The notes under the pieces: model-generated
Seen by the model: the letters and a program-made list of their open reading frames with translations, nothing else
Told to the model about the DNA's origin: nothing
The model's database searches: none
Shown: one piece after another, positions 32,576-42,239 of the stretch
How positions within the stretch are numbered: the stretch's first letter is position 1
How the letters are laid out: each line of letters starts with the position of its first letter
Position numbers and translations under genes: made by a program
DNA from: JBHEBG01 sp046557915
GTDB taxonomy: Bacteria > Bacteroidota > Bacteroidia > Flavobacteriales > Flavobacteriaceae
Assembly (NCBI RefSeq): GCF_046557915.1
Contig: NZ_JBHEBG010000002.1
Span: 434,001 to 498,000 of the forward strand
Direction of reading: 5' to 3'
DNA length: 64,000 nt

Positions 32576-34807
32576 TTATCCTATGATTTCCTTTTTCGGA
32601 ACTCGTAGCAATTCCGGGCTATTAATAAAAGGTTGTTTATATATCCTATTGCCCGTGGCTGCTTTAATGGCATTGGCTACGGCACCCCCTGCTGGTGGTA
32701 AGGTAGGTTCTCCCAAACCGGTGGGCGAAAGTCCGTTTTCCATAAAGTGGGTCTCCACTATAGGTGCTTCCTTCATACGGATCAGTCGGTATGTATCAAA
32801 ATTAGTACTCTCGGGTGCGCCATCCTTAAAGGTGAAATTACTGTACATGGAATGTCCAATACCATCTATTACCCCGCCTTCGATCTGGTTTAGGGCACCC
32901 AAAGGATTCACTACAATACCGCAGTCTACCACACAGGTAATTTTTTTAACAACGGGTTTTCCATTTTCAATTTCCACATCGGCAACTTCCGCAACATGGG
33001 AATTGTGGCAGTAATAGTTAACAAACCCCTGATAGACACCTTCTGGTTTTGTTCCCCAGCCCGATTTCTCAACGGCGGTCTTAATTACCTTTTCCATACG
33101 TTCGGCATCATACTGGATACGCTCATCCGTAGTGCCCTTTACGTTTTGTAGCATATCCAATCGAAGTTTTATTTTATCGACTTCCATCAGTTCGGCCAGC
33201 TCATCAAAAAAGCTCTGTTCCGCATAGGCCAAGAAATTGGTATACGGTGCTCTCCAGGCCCCTGTTGTAATATTACTTTCATACTTGGCTACGTCTACCT
33301 GATAGTTTTCTACGGCCCCGGCAGGAAAGAAATTTGGTATCAATCCGTACATATTGGAATTAACCGCTGCCTCCTTTAAATGGTAACCTGTTACCTTGCC
33401 ATCCTTTACGGCAGCTTTTATACGGTATTTGATGGACATGCGGTAAATACCCGTGCTCATATCGTCTTCTCTTGTCGAAACCATTTTTACCGGTTTTTTA
33501 ATGGCATCCGAAATTTCAACGGCTTCCAAGGCAAAATCGCCATATAACCGTCTGCCGAACCCACCTCCCATCCGGGTCATTTCCAAATGAACGTCGCTAG
33601 GCTCACGCCCAAACATCTTTGCTGCAAAATTGGCAGTCCCTTCGGGAGTTTGTATGGGCCCCACCATATGTATTTTCTCTGCGGTAACATTGGCAAAGAA
33701 ATTCATGGGTTCCATACAGTTATGGGGCAAAAATGGAGATTCATAGGTGCGTTCCAGTACTTGGTCCGCTTGTGCAAAGGCCTTTTTTACATTACCGTCT
33801 GCACGGAGGGTCTCAAATTTATTTCCATCTAACAGCTCCATTAATTTTTGATCATGGAATTCAGTGCTTTCCATTGGGGTGCCATCTGTCCAAACTGCCT
33901 TCAACGCTTCCTTTCCTTTCATGGCTTCCCAAGTGGTCTTTGCAATAACGGCTACCTTATCGCTGGGTCCTATAATAGCTTTTAACCTAGGTGTTTCCTC
34001 TAGTAGGCTTTTGGCCTTTTCCCCTATTCGGACAACATCTATTACCCCAGGTATGGCCTTGGCGGCGGAATCGTCGTATGATTCAAGTACTTTTCCAAAT
34101 GCCGGTGGCCTAAGAACACAGGCATAGACCATGCCCTCTTCCTTGTAGTCCAGGCCAAACAACGGTTTCCCCGTAATAATTTTATCAATGTCCACATTGC
34201 CCCTATCGGTACCAATGATCTTATAATCCTTTGGTTCTTTTAAAGCAACATCTTCCGGAACTTCCAAGGCGGCTGCCTCGTTTACCACATCACCATAACC
34301 CAGAGTCTCTCCTTTTGAATTGGTAATGACTCCTTCGCTCGCTGTACATTCTGAAGGATCTACGCCCCATTTGGCCGCGGCTGCATTTACTAACATTTGC
34401 CTTGCCGTAGCTCCCGTTTGCCGTAGGGCGTCCCATCCAAATCGTATAGATTGGCTGCCCCCTGCTACTTGGCGTGTATAATTGTTGGTGTCCAAGATAC
34501 CCTGGGCAACATAAACGTTTTCCCAAGCGACATCCAATTCCTCGGCTATAATCATGGGCATTGAGGTCTTAACGCCCTGCCCTATCTCGGGATTTGGGGA
34601 AAAGATGGTCACCGCCCCATTGTCCGCTATTTTTATAAAAGCATTAAAATCGTTGAAATTTAATTGGGAAATATCAATAGGTGGTGCTGCCTGCGGCTTA
34701 CAGGCATTGAATAGGTTAAAACCTATGAGCAGTCCTCCGCCTGCAAGGGAGGAAGTGCGGATAAAAGATCTTCTGCTAAATTTTATTGTTGAAGGTGTAG
34801 TTGACAT
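32576..34807 (-). CDS. Molybdopterin-binding subunit, xanthine dehydrogenase family (IorB-like), Tat-exported
   Basis: The 743-residue protein has a twin-arginine signal FSRRSFIRTSSLAGGGLLIG (10-29). Cofactor-binding motifs of the family are present: GGSQSIRFGWDALRQ, EMTRMGGGFGRRLYGDF, TGAWRAPYTNFLAY, and the catalytic Glu in TGLGEPTLPPAGGAVANA near the C-terminus. It resembles isoquinoline 1-oxidoreductase and periplasmic aldehyde oxidase large subunits (IorB/PaoC). With the 2Fe-2S subunit it should oxidise an aldehyde or N-heterocycle by hydroxylation. There is no FAD subunit, so electrons probably go to a periplasmic carrier. The substrate is not evident. Confidence 0.9.
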   Translation of the reverse strand: MSTTPSTIKFSRRSFIRTSSLAGGGLLIGFNLFNACKPQAAPPIDISQLNFNDFNAFIKIADNGAVTIFSPNPEIGQGVKTSMPMIIAEELDVAWENVYVAQGILDTNNYTRQVAGGSQSIRFGWDALRQTGATARQMLVNAAAAKWGVDPSECTASEGVITNSKGETLGYGDVVNEAAALEVPEDVALKEPKDYKIIGTDRGNVDIDKIITGKPLFGLDYKEEGMVYACVLRPPAFGKVLESYDDSAAKAIPGVIDVVRIGEKAKSLLEETPRLKAIIGPSDKVAVIAKTTWEAMKGKEALKAVWTDGTPMESTEFHDQKLMELLDGNKFETLRADGNVKKAFAQADQVLERTYESPFLPHNCMEPMNFFANVTAEKIHMVGPIQTPEGTANFAAKMFGREPSDVHLEMTRMGGGFGRRLYGDFALEAVEISDAIKKPVKMVSTREDDMSTGIYRMSIKYRIKAAVKDGKVTGYHLKEAAVNSNMYGLIPNFFPAGAVENYQVDVAKYESNITTGAWRAPYTNFLAYAEQSFFDELAELMEVDKIKLRLDMLQNVKGTTDERIQYDAERMEKVIKTAVEKSGWGTKPEGVYQGFVNYYCHNSHVAEVADVEIENGKPVVKKITCVVDCGIVVNPLGALNQIEGGVIDGIGHSMYSNFTFKDGAPESTNFDTYRLIRMKEAPIVETHFMENGLSPTGLGEPTLPPAGGAVANAIKAATGNRIYKQPFINSPELLRVPKKEIIG

Positions 34808-34899
34808 GTTTTTAGATTTTTGATTCTCGTCTTGCTGTAATTACCATAGAGTTGCGCAAAGCACTGTACCCTTAAGTTAAGTCTATATACCGTAAGGCA

Positions 34900-35364
34900 T
34901 TATTTCCCCATATTTGTTGCCGCGGTCTCCACCGCACGTTGAATGCGATTATACGAAGCACAACGACAAATATTGCCGTGCATGGCATCCTTAATTTGAT
35001 CTGTGCTAGGGTTGGGGTTCTTTGCTAAAAAGGCCGATGCCGTCATAATTTGTCCGGCTTGGCAATACCCACATTGGGGTACATCAACTTCTTTCCATGC
35101 CTCTTGCACGGGATGGGATCCATCTTCGGAAAGTCCTTCTATGGTAGTGATCGATTTACCTTCTACCTGGGCCATGGTAAGGGAGCAGCTTCGAACTGCA
35201 TTTCCGTCTACATGAACGGTACAGGCACCACATTGGGCAATACCACAACCGTATTTGGTTCCCACCAAATCCAAGTGATCTCGTAAGACCCATAATACGG
35301 GGCTATCTTCACTGGCTTCAACGGAATGGGTTTCCCCATTTACTTTTAATTGATACGTTGGCAT
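34900..35364 (-). CDS. 2Fe-2S subunit of xanthine dehydrogenase family enzyme (IorA-like)
   Basis: The product has 154 residues. Plant-type cluster: Cys40, Cys45, Cys48, Cys60 (GCGIAQCGACTV). The second cluster is Cys98, Cys101, Cys133, Cys135 (QCGYCQAGQI, NICRCASYNRI). It passes electrons from the molybdenum centre. It has no signal peptide and probably rides with the Tat-exported large subunit. It is the first gene of the cofactor operon; 92 bp separate it from the large subunit. Confidence 0.93.
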   Translation of the reverse strand: MPTYQLKVNGETHSVEASEDSPVLWVLRDHLDLVGTKYGCGIAQCGACTVHVDGNAVRSCSLTMAQVEGKSITTIEGLSEDGSHPVQEAWKEVDVPQCGYCQAGQIMTASAFLAKNPNPSTDQIKDAMHGNICRCASYNRIQRAVETAATNMGK

Positions 35365-35419
35365 AACGATTTCTTTTAGGTTTATCTGTTAGTTGTTTCT
35401 ACTTGCTTCAACAAGTTAC

Positions 35420-35427
35420 CAAAAATA
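35420..35427 (-). promoter_or_regulatory. Possible -7 element of the molybdenum operon
   Basis: The minus strand reads TATTTTTG here, matching TAnnTTTG, 56 nt upstream of the 2Fe-2S gene start. No TTG at proper spacing upstream was seen, so the call is weak. Confidence 0.3.
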
Positions 35428-35592
35428 AAAGTTCAGCGTTTTTTATTTAACAGAAAGGGTTTCCATTTTAACAATACTTTATAGTTAAGCCCAAAATCCT
35501 CCTTTAACAATGTTTAACAGTAATTTTAATGGGCCGTAATAATTTAAGCAGTATTTGGTCGTTTTCCTTGGTGAACATTAAAAACTTTGAAA

Positions 35593-36681
35593 ATGAAACC
35601 ATACCCTAAAATTCTTGGTGTTTTTTGTAGTGCCCTACTCGCCTTCTCTTGTGGAAATGCGGACGATGATGTTAGTTTTGATTTTAACCAGGGCGGATTG
35701 GGCCTAGGTACCAATGTTGATGCATGTCTTAACCTGGCGGAAAGCGATTTGGTGCTTTCCATACAAGATCAGTTTACCACACTTCCTGGAAAAGTTTCAA
35801 TTTTATTTAAGGTCTCGGATACTGATGGCAGCCCGGTTTCCGGACTTACGGCCAATCAATTTACCATTTACGAACAAGGTAGGAATGATGACTGTTTTAA
35901 TACCATATCCACATCGGAATCCCTCGCCCGCATATCTCCCAATTCCCAGGTATTCAACAACAATACATTGCTTGTACTGGATTTGAGCAATAGCGTGCTT
36001 AGCAGCAGTCTTAATGAGCTTAAAAGCGCATCGGTAAGCTTCGTAAACAATGTAATGCCAGCAGATGAGGCCGAGTCTTTTAAAATGGCCATTTATTGGT
36101 TTGATGGTGAAGACGTGCTTCACGAATTAAACCCATTGACCTCTTCTAAACAAGAATTGGTAGCTGCTATTGATGGTATTACCGCGGATATAAGCAATGA
36201 TCCTTCCACGGACTTGTACGGCGCAGTCATTAAAGCCACTAATATTGCCGAGGACCTGTTACAACAAAGCAGCAATAATAAAATTATTGGGGCAGCTTCC
36301 GTTGTAGTATTCACGGACGGCACCGACCAGGCATCTCGTTTTACGGAGGCCGATGCACTTAATAAGGTAGCAAGGGCCAATTCCAATATTTCATTTTTCA
36401 CAATCGGACTTGGAGGCGAAATAGATACCGATATATTGACGGATATTGGAAAGACCTTTAGCGTATTTGCCGGTAACGAAGCAGAATTGGAAGCCACCTT
36501 TAATGCCATTTCATTACGCGTATCCGAACAGGCAAACAGCTTCTATCTCTTTGAATATTGCAGCCCTAAGAGGGATGGCAGTGGCATCAACAATTTGGCG
36601 ATACAAGTCATCCAGGGAAATACACAAGGTGCGGTACAGACCAAATTTGATGCAAAAGGGTTCATTGGTGGTTGTGAATAA
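35593..36681 (+). CDS. vWA-domain lipoprotein
   Basis: ATG 35593 gives 362 residues with lipobox AFSC (Cys20) followed by GNADDDVS, an acidic surface-type signal; a TTG two codons earlier is not needed. After an N-terminal Ig-like segment (KVSILFKVSDTDGSPVSGL) comes a von Willebrand A domain with MIDAS motif DLSNS in LLVLDLSNSVL and VVFTDGTDQA. The C-terminus has Cys-containing strands (YCSPKRDGSG...GGC). It is likely a surface protein that binds a metal-dependent ligand. It stands alone between the molybdenum operon and an OmpA-family gene. Confidence 0.85.
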   Translation: MKPYPKILGVFCSALLAFSCGNADDDVSFDFNQGGLGLGTNVDACLNLAESDLVLSIQDQFTTLPGKVSILFKVSDTDGSPVSGLTANQFTIYEQGRNDDCFNTISTSESLARISPNSQVFNNNTLLVLDLSNSVLSSSLNELKSASVSFVNNVMPADEAESFKMAIYWFDGEDVLHELNPLTSSKQELVAAIDGITADISNDPSTDLYGAVIKATNIAEDLLQQSSNNKIIGAASVVVFTDGTDQASRFTEADALNKVARANSNISFFTIGLGGEIDTDILTDIGKTFSVFAGNEAELEATFNAISLRVSEQANSFYLFEYCSPKRDGSGINNLAIQVIQGNTQGAVQTKFDAKGFIGGCE

Positions 36682-36852
36682 ATGTGCTAGGGGTACTTGC
36701 CTCTAAAACCATGTCCATCATAATAATTTTAATACTACCGTGTTGGTTTTAAAGCGCTTATAAAAGAAAATACACATATGACATCTTTTCTGTGGTTATA
36801 CTCGTATAATCTACGTAACCTAATCATTAGTTTAATTTAAAGTAAAGAGAAA

Positions 36853-37680
36853 ATGAAAAGATTATCAGTAATGAGCGTTGTACTATTAGTTGCGCTAGCC
36901 TCTTGTGTATCCAAAAAGAAGTATGTAGCCTTGGAAGGTAACCTGGCAGATACTCAGAGTCAATTAACCAAGACCCAAGTAGAGAAAGAGGAGTTGGAAG
37001 CCAAGGTTTCCAAGATCGAAGCCCGTGTTGCGGAATACAACGAAAAAATCAATTCCTTAAAAGAGATCAACGATGATCAGATGACCGCGGTCGATGATAT
37101 CACTGTAATGAGCAACAATACCAAGGAAAAAATGAGAGCCACCTTGGCAAAGGTAGATCCTTCAGCTTTGGCAGAAGCCAAAACCTTGGAAGATTCTATC
37201 AACGTGGCAGTAGCCTATAACCTTAAAAAAACAATCGCTGACGAAGAGGGTGATGTTGATATAAATATTGACAAAACGGTAGTGATGATCAATATTTCCG
37301 ATAAGTTGTTATTCAATAGCGGCAGCTATAGAGTAAGCAAGAATGCCGAAACCATTTTAAGCAAGTTGGCAGAAGTAATCAACTCCGAGCCAAGCATGGA
37401 AGTAATGGTGGAAGGGCATACCGATTCTAAGACTATTAGCACGGAATTGTTCCAAGACAATTGGGACCTAAGTGTAAAACGTGCCACTTCTATAGTACGT
37501 ATTTTACAAAACGATTACAATGTTGACCCGGCCAAGATGATCGCAGCCGGAAGAAGCAGCTATATTCCATTGGTAGAGAACGACACTAAAGATAATATGG
37601 CAAAGAACAGAAGAACAAGAATTGTTATCATTCCAAATTTGGACAAGTTCTTCGCTTTGTTAGACTCAGAGAGTCTATAA
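36853..37680 (+). CDS. OmpA-family lipoprotein with coiled coil
   Basis: The product has 275 residues: lipobox ALASC (Cys18), a coiled coil about 25-80 (LEGNLADTQSQLTKTQVEKE...), and an OmpA-C peptidoglycan-binding domain (about 145-265) with VMVEGHTDSK, NWDLSVKRATSIVRIL, AAGRSSYIPL and NRRTRIVI. Such proteins anchor the outer membrane to the cell wall. A solid terminator follows and a small membrane-protein gene begins 250 bp later. Confidence 0.9.
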   Translation: MKRLSVMSVVLLVALASCVSKKKYVALEGNLADTQSQLTKTQVEKEELEAKVSKIEARVAEYNEKINSLKEINDDQMTAVDDITVMSNNTKEKMRATLAKVDPSALAEAKTLEDSINVAVAYNLKKTIADEEGDVDINIDKTVVMINISDKLLFNSGSYRVSKNAETILSKLAEVINSEPSMEVMVEGHTDSKTISTELFQDNWDLSVKRATSIVRILQNDYNVDPAKMIAAGRSSYIPLVENDTKDNMAKNRRTRIVIIPNLDKFFALLDSESL

Positions 37681-37705
37681 AAACAATCACCCCACACATA
37701 TAATC

Positions 37706-37736
37706 AAGGGTCAGATAGATATCTGGCCCTTTTTTT
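37706..37736 (+). terminator. Terminator after the OmpA-family gene
   Basis: AAGGGTCAGAT pairs with ATCTGGCCCTT (one G-T pair) with a short loop, followed by TTTTTTT. Confidence 0.9.
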
Positions 37737-37928
37737 ATTGCCATAAATCGCCCTGAGTCCAGCGGGCCGACATAAAATAACCACTGAACGAGTTTTGACA
37801 CCAAAGATTTTGGAAAGTAGGGTTTTTGGCTCGAAAATTGTTTTATAGATGACAACCCCAATTTATCTGTTGCAACTTATAACGCATCCTAAAGACTATG
37901 TATATGTTTAATTTAAAAGAAAGAAATT

Positions 37929-38096
37929 ATGGATGTAATCAACGAAATTATCCGTCAGAGCGCAATAGGTCCTTTATCAAAATGGTATAAGAGTCTGGTA
38001 CTCTTGCTATTTTCCTCTATCGTTACAACTTTAATGACCATGCTGATCTTACTGATCAAAAATGGCTCCCATATGAGTATCCAATTTGGATATTAA
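37929..38096 (+). CDS. Small membrane protein (55 aa)
   Basis: ATG 37929 encodes MDVINEIIRQSAIGPLSKWYKS, then a single hydrophobic helix (about 23-44, LVLLLFSSIVTTLMTMLIL) and a short polar tail. A purine-rich AAGAAAG lies 8 nt before the start. It ends 4 bp before the convergent M14 peptidase gene. The amphipathic N-terminus plus one helix looks like a genuine small membrane protein; no family recognised. Confidence 0.55.
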   Translation: MDVINEIIRQSAIGPLSKWYKSLVLLLFSSIVTTLMTMLILLIKNGSHMSIQFGY

Positions 38097-38100
38097 ACAG

Positions 38101-39570
38101 TTATCTAAAGATCATGGCATTGCCAAATTTACCTTCACCATTTTCGAGGTCGATTAAAAAGCCATTAATAACAGCGTAACGGATTGCCCCTTCTTTTTCT
38201 AGAAAAAAGGTTGGGTTTATACCCACTTTTAATCGAAGTTCCGGAACCTCATGGCCTTTGGAGATTAGGTGTATGGGTTTTACAGATTCTAGAAGACTTT
38301 TTGGAATTTTATTTAGGCGGATATAGGCATAGCCCAATTTTAATAGAGAAGTTACATTGATCTTGGCCAGTTCTTCAACAGAATCCAATGTATCGGGATA
38401 GACGGCCCCAGCCCTAATTTTATATCCCGTGGCGTCTAGTGTCTGATAGCCATAATAGGTAGATAGGTCTCCCTGATCTATAATACGGCTACTATAGTAA
38501 AAATTGTTATGTTCCTCATAATCTACTTCCAAACGATTGATCCCCAAGTCTAGCACGTAGTCGTTCCCAAGCAGCGGATAGATGACCGCTTTAATCTTTA
38601 GGTCAAAGAGTTTCCTGTCGTTATGCGGAATCTTTTCATAGTCTTCAATGGGTATCTCCAGATAGCTTCTATTGGCTATGGTATAAATGGCAGAAAGTAT
38701 GGATACATAATTTAATTTTCTAATTTCTTGTTTTTCCACATCATTGGCGTACCCTCCAGATTCGATAAGGATGGTACTTGTACCCCACTTCTGAATGTTA
38801 TCTCCAAAAGCGCGCGACTCAAAATCATCGTTATACCTGCCCACCTGTCCGGGTGCATAGTTTTGGATGATATTATTCATAAAAACAATTATTTTCATTG
38901 CGTTGCCACGACTCTCGTTTATGTCTTTTTCATAGTTATATGGGGGTGCCAGATAGGAAATGGTAGCCGGTTTTTCAGTAAGCTCGGCGTTGTAGTAGGT
39001 GCTTTGGTCGTGTAGGTTAAACCCAAAATCGGCTTCTAGGCTATCCCTCACTCTTTTTAAAGTCTGCCCTTCGGGAGATTGTAGTCTTAGGGCGTCTCTA
39101 TTGATATCTATCCCCAGGGTATTTCTTCTTTGGTACACCTCTGCCCCATCCGGATTGAGCATAGGTAAAAAATGAAGGGTAAGATTTTCTAAAATGGCCT
39201 CCTTTTCCTTTTTGAACGAATCGCTATCCAGAAATTTAAAAATATCAAAAATTGCCTGCGTAGCTGTAGGTTCATTTCCATGCATCTGAGACCATAGAAA
39301 TACGTTGACAGAACCAGAACCGATGCTTATTAAATTTAAATCCCTGCCTTCTATGGAAGTACCCACTTTCTTTACGGTAAACTTGGGATTGCTCCGATAG
39401 GCAACCAACAGTTCTAGAATTTCACTGTGCTTTACGCGCCGATGGTCTAACTTCCCTTCCTTGTATGTTTCATAGGTCTCATAGAGCGCAGAGGTAATGT
39501 CTTTGGGCTGTGCCGTACAATGCAAGGCAAGGAATAACGAAAATAAGACAGTCAGTGTTTTAGATGTCAT
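38101..39570 (-). CDS. M14-family zinc carboxypeptidase, exported
   Basis: The product has 489 residues with signal peptide about 1-21. Zinc ligands His97 and Glu100 lie in LWSQMHGNEPTATQAIF, the HxxE motif of M14 peptidases; the third His is in FNLHDQSTYY. MLNPDGAEVYQRRNTLGIDINRD is the conserved substrate-binding region. The C-terminal third is a separate beta-rich domain. It may trim peptides or peptidoglycan stems. Its start overlaps the end of the amidase gene by 11 bp, so it belongs to a set of envelope hydrolases. Confidence 0.88.
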   Translation of the reverse strand: MTSKTLTVLFSLFLALHCTAQPKDITSALYETYETYKEGKLDHRRVKHSEILELLVAYRSNPKFTVKKVGTSIEGRDLNLISIGSGSVNVFLWSQMHGNEPTATQAIFDIFKFLDSDSFKKEKEAILENLTLHFLPMLNPDGAEVYQRRNTLGIDINRDALRLQSPEGQTLKRVRDSLEADFGFNLHDQSTYYNAELTEKPATISYLAPPYNYEKDINESRGNAMKIIVFMNNIIQNYAPGQVGRYNDDFESRAFGDNIQKWGTSTILIESGGYANDVEKQEIRKLNYVSILSAIYTIANRSYLEIPIEDYEKIPHNDRKLFDLKIKAVIYPLLGNDYVLDLGINRLEVDYEEHNNFYYSSRIIDQGDLSTYYGYQTLDATGYKIRAGAVYPDTLDSVEELAKINVTSLLKLGYAYIRLNKIPKSLLESVKPIHLISKGHEVPELRLKVGINPTFFLEKEGAIRYAVINGFLIDLENGEGKFGNAMIFR

Positions 39571-40234
39571 TGGAATTCTTTTTTGGTGGCGTTGGTTTAA
39601 AATTAAGGTCTTTGGTCGCTTTTTTAACTTTTGATAAAAACAGTTCTCCGGGGTCTTCTTTTTTGGTACGGTATCCCGAATCTTTTTCTAGCCAAAGCTC
39701 ATGGCCTTCAAAATTACGGTATTCGTAATGCCCAATTACATAATCGATGTCGTATTTTGATTTAAGATACCTAACCAGCCAAATATTAGATTTTAGTTGT
39801 GCTTTGGTCAGCGGTAAGTTCTCCGTACCTCCTACATTTTCTATCCCAATAGCACAATGGTTTAATCCAATTACGTGGCGGGCCATGGTCGTTTCCGGGA
39901 GTAAACTGTAAATGGTACCGTCTTGATCTACAAGAAACTGGGAAGAAACATTTAAGGCTCCTGCCCCTTGTATTTTGGAACGCGAATCGGGAAGTGTTGG
40001 TTGTTCAAACGCTTCAAAAGTTTCTTCCATAGTAGGTATTACGGTCCAATGCAGCACCACCATTTTTGGGACTATGCTAGGTGAATCTTGTTGCAGACCG
40101 TAGCGTTCGGAAAGGTATTCCAAGGTTAGTTGCTTCCTTTCCTCATTAAAGATTATAGGTTTGTCCACAATTTCGCGAGAAACACTGCAAGAAGCAAGGA
40201 TTAGGAAACTTGCCAGGACACATAAGTTTTTCAT
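39560..40234 (-). CDS. N-acetylmuramoyl-L-alanine amidase (Amidase_2) lipoprotein
   Basis: The product has 224 residues: lipobox ILASC (Cys16). Amidase_2/PGRP fold motifs: MVVLHWTVIPTMEETFEAF (zinc His), HVIGLNHCAIGIENVGG, YVIGHYEYRNFEGHELW (second His) and TKKEDPGELF (third ligand Asp). It cleaves the bond between muramic acid and the stem peptide. It overlaps the M14 peptidase gene by 11 bp and follows the 3D-domain gene by 47 bp. Confidence 0.88.
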   Translation of the reverse strand: MKNLCVLASFLILASCSVSREIVDKPIIFNEERKQLTLEYLSERYGLQQDSPSIVPKMVVLHWTVIPTMEETFEAFEQPTLPDSRSKIQGAGALNVSSQFLVDQDGTIYSLLPETTMARHVIGLNHCAIGIENVGGTENLPLTKAQLKSNIWLVRYLKSKYDIDYVIGHYEYRNFEGHELWLEKDSGYRTKKEDPGELFLSKVKKATKDLNFKPTPPKKNSNDI

Positions 40235-40281
40235 AGTATAAATCCAGTATGCTAAAAGTACAAATATTGCAGTATTTATGG

Positions 40282-40704
40282 CTACTGAACACTGTCTTTT
40301 TTAACCGCATACTGAAGGGTTAACTTCCTTTTTCCCCATTGTTTGGCTGCCCCTTTATTAATACCCATATAAATATCAATTCTTTTCTTCCAACGTCTGT
40401 GCATTTTATCCTTTACCAAATAGATCCCTGGAAAGGTATCTAGTTTAATCATGGTATTGTGCTTTAAACCTAAAGCAATGAGGTCTCTAGAAACCGCAAT
40501 ACATTTCATACCCGGACTAAGGGTATCTCCCCAAGCGGCAATGTTGGGGGTACGATCGGTTTGGGCAGACAACGAATTATAAGCGGTAGCGGTAACATTT
40601 ATAGTATTCCAGAGGTACACTTCTTCTTTAACCTTCTCGTTTTCTTCACATGAGCAGAGGGCAAATAAGCCAACCAATACTATACAAAATCCTACAGGTC
40701 TCAT
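40282..40704 (-). CDS. 3D domain (MltA-like fold) lipoprotein
   Basis: The 140-residue lipoprotein has lipobox ALCSC (Cys19). The 3D domain is recognised by VTATAYNSLSAQTDRTP, AWGDTLSPGMKCIAVSRDLI, and YLVKDKMHRRWKKRIDIYMG with three conserved aspartates. Proteins of this fold cut or bind peptidoglycan glycan chains. It overlaps the VCBS/heme gene by 4 bp and lies upstream of the amidase, consistent with a cell-wall function. Confidence 0.85.
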   Translation of the reverse strand: MRPVGFCIVLVGLFALCSCEENEKVKEEVYLWNTINVTATAYNSLSAQTDRTPNIAAWGDTLSPGMKCIAVSRDLIALGLKHNTMIKLDTFPGIYLVKDKMHRRWKKRIDIYMGINKGAAKQWGKRKLTLQYAVKKDSVQ

Positions 40705-42239
40705 TGCGATTGGGTTTTTAACTTGTTTTCCAAAAACATAATATCAATATTCTTTTCCTTCCATAATTTAGACATATGTTCTGGTACCGGCGTAAAAGCA
40801 TAGGTAAAAGAACTCAAAAGAATATCCGTATCCCCATCTTCATCTACATCTGCGGCATCCATTAGCAACCATCTTCCATGTGTAGAAGCTTCAAAGGTAT
40901 GGGGAACAAAGGAATATTGCTCGGCATTCTTGTTTTCAAGGTAAACAAAAGAGAACTCAGGTTTATTGTAGTCAGGAAATGTAGAAAGCAAGCCAAAATC
41001 AAAATCCCCATCATCGTCAAAGTCCCCTGCAACCACTCTAGTGGCTCCATTTAACGCATAGAAATACTTTTCTTCGAAATTGTTCTGACCATCATTGATG
41101 AAAATTCGCATCCCATGATAGGGTTTGTGCACATAGGATTTATCGGCATTATCACCATTTGCAATTACGATATCCTGATCTCCGTCCCCGTCGTAATCAA
41201 TCATTTCAAACCAGCTAATACCATATAAAGGGCTTAGTTGTATTACTTTAACTGGGTTAAACTGCAAATCATCTTCTTGGTACAGTATCGATATCCCTTC
41301 GTCTCCCTGCGCAGTAAGTACAATAAGATCGTCCTTACCGTCGGCGTCCATATCCTCCGCAAGTACCCTAATGGTCCCGGGAACGGTGAGCAATGATTTT
41401 TTTTGATAGGTTAGGCTATCGCCTTTATAGAGTAAGGACAGCTTGCCGGTAAGATTTCCAAATTCACTCACTACCAGTTCCATAGTTCCGTTTTTATCAA
41501 AATCATGGGCCAAAGTATGTACCGGCCTATGGAAAATTTGCGAAAGCCCAATGGTGTCCTGATCTTCAGCAACAAAAATTCGACCCGAAGAAATATCCGA
41601 GGGGTTTAGATGGCCAATAGCCGTAATCACGGATAATGTTCCCGTATTGGTATAATCGCTTAGGGCATTCCCAAATTTGGCCAGATGTTCTTTTTCTTCG
41701 GTTATAAAACTATAGTGCATTAGGTTTCCCGAAATATCCCCGATCATCACCGATCTTTTAGATTCATCGTATTTTAAACAAGTGATCAGTGCCCCTTGGT
41801 CGCTATCCAAGGAAATTGGTTTTGGCGCAAACTGCGAAAGTTCCGAAGTAGCAATGAATTGGGGGTTTTTACGTAGCGAATCTGGGGCAAGGGACAATAC
41901 GTAATTTTTTAATAGTGCCCAATCTTCCAATGAGATAATTGGGGTGTGGGGATAAATACCGGTTTTTAAGATAACCTCTTGCTCCCTAAACGATTTGCCC
42001 TCCAAAGGGTCGTAGCCTGGTTCACGGATTCCCATTCTAGCAGCCATATCGGGTAATATTTCCTTCTCCCAAATAGCTTTTGGGAGATCCTCAATAGAAG
42101 GGGCCAGATGACAACTAGCACAATAACTGCCGTAGAGTTGTTCCGCAGTTCTTTTTTTTGGCGATGTACAGGCAACACAAAATGCAGCACAAAAAAGTGT
42201 GATAACATTTTTTCTAAACGAAATTGATTTCCTGGGCAT
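40701..42239 (-). CDS. VCBS/FG-GAP repeat lipoprotein with cytochrome c heme motif
   Basis: The product has 512 residues: lipobox CVAC (Cys24), then a heme c site C40-AS-C43-H44 in LYGSYCASCHLAPS and a Met-containing segment, as in small mono-heme domains. From about residue 140 there are FG-GAP/VCBS blades with calcium-type loops DMDADGKDDLIVL, DYDGDGDQDIVIA, DFDDDGDFDFGLL and DVDEDGDTDILLS. The combination suggests a surface electron-transfer or redox-sensing protein on a beta-propeller. It is the first gene of the four-gene set running to the M14 peptidase. Confidence 0.85.
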   Translation of the reverse strand: MPRKSISFRKNVITLFCAAFCVACTSPKKRTAEQLYGSYCASCHLAPSIEDLPKAIWEKEILPDMAARMGIREPGYDPLEGKSFREQEVILKTGIYPHTPIISLEDWALLKNYVLSLAPDSLRKNPQFIATSELSQFAPKPISLDSDQGALITCLKYDESKRSVMIGDISGNLMHYSFITEEKEHLAKFGNALSDYTNTGTLSVITAIGHLNPSDISSGRIFVAEDQDTIGLSQIFHRPVHTLAHDFDKNGTMELVVSEFGNLTGKLSLLYKGDSLTYQKKSLLTVPGTIRVLAEDMDADGKDDLIVLTAQGDEGISILYQEDDLQFNPVKVIQLSPLYGISWFEMIDYDGDGDQDIVIANGDNADKSYVHKPYHGMRIFINDGQNNFEEKYFYALNGATRVVAGDFDDDGDFDFGLLSTFPDYNKPEFSFVYLENKNAEQYSFVPHTFEASTHGRWLLMDAADVDEDGDTDILLSSFTYAFTPVPEHMSKLWKEKNIDIMFLENKLKTQSQ

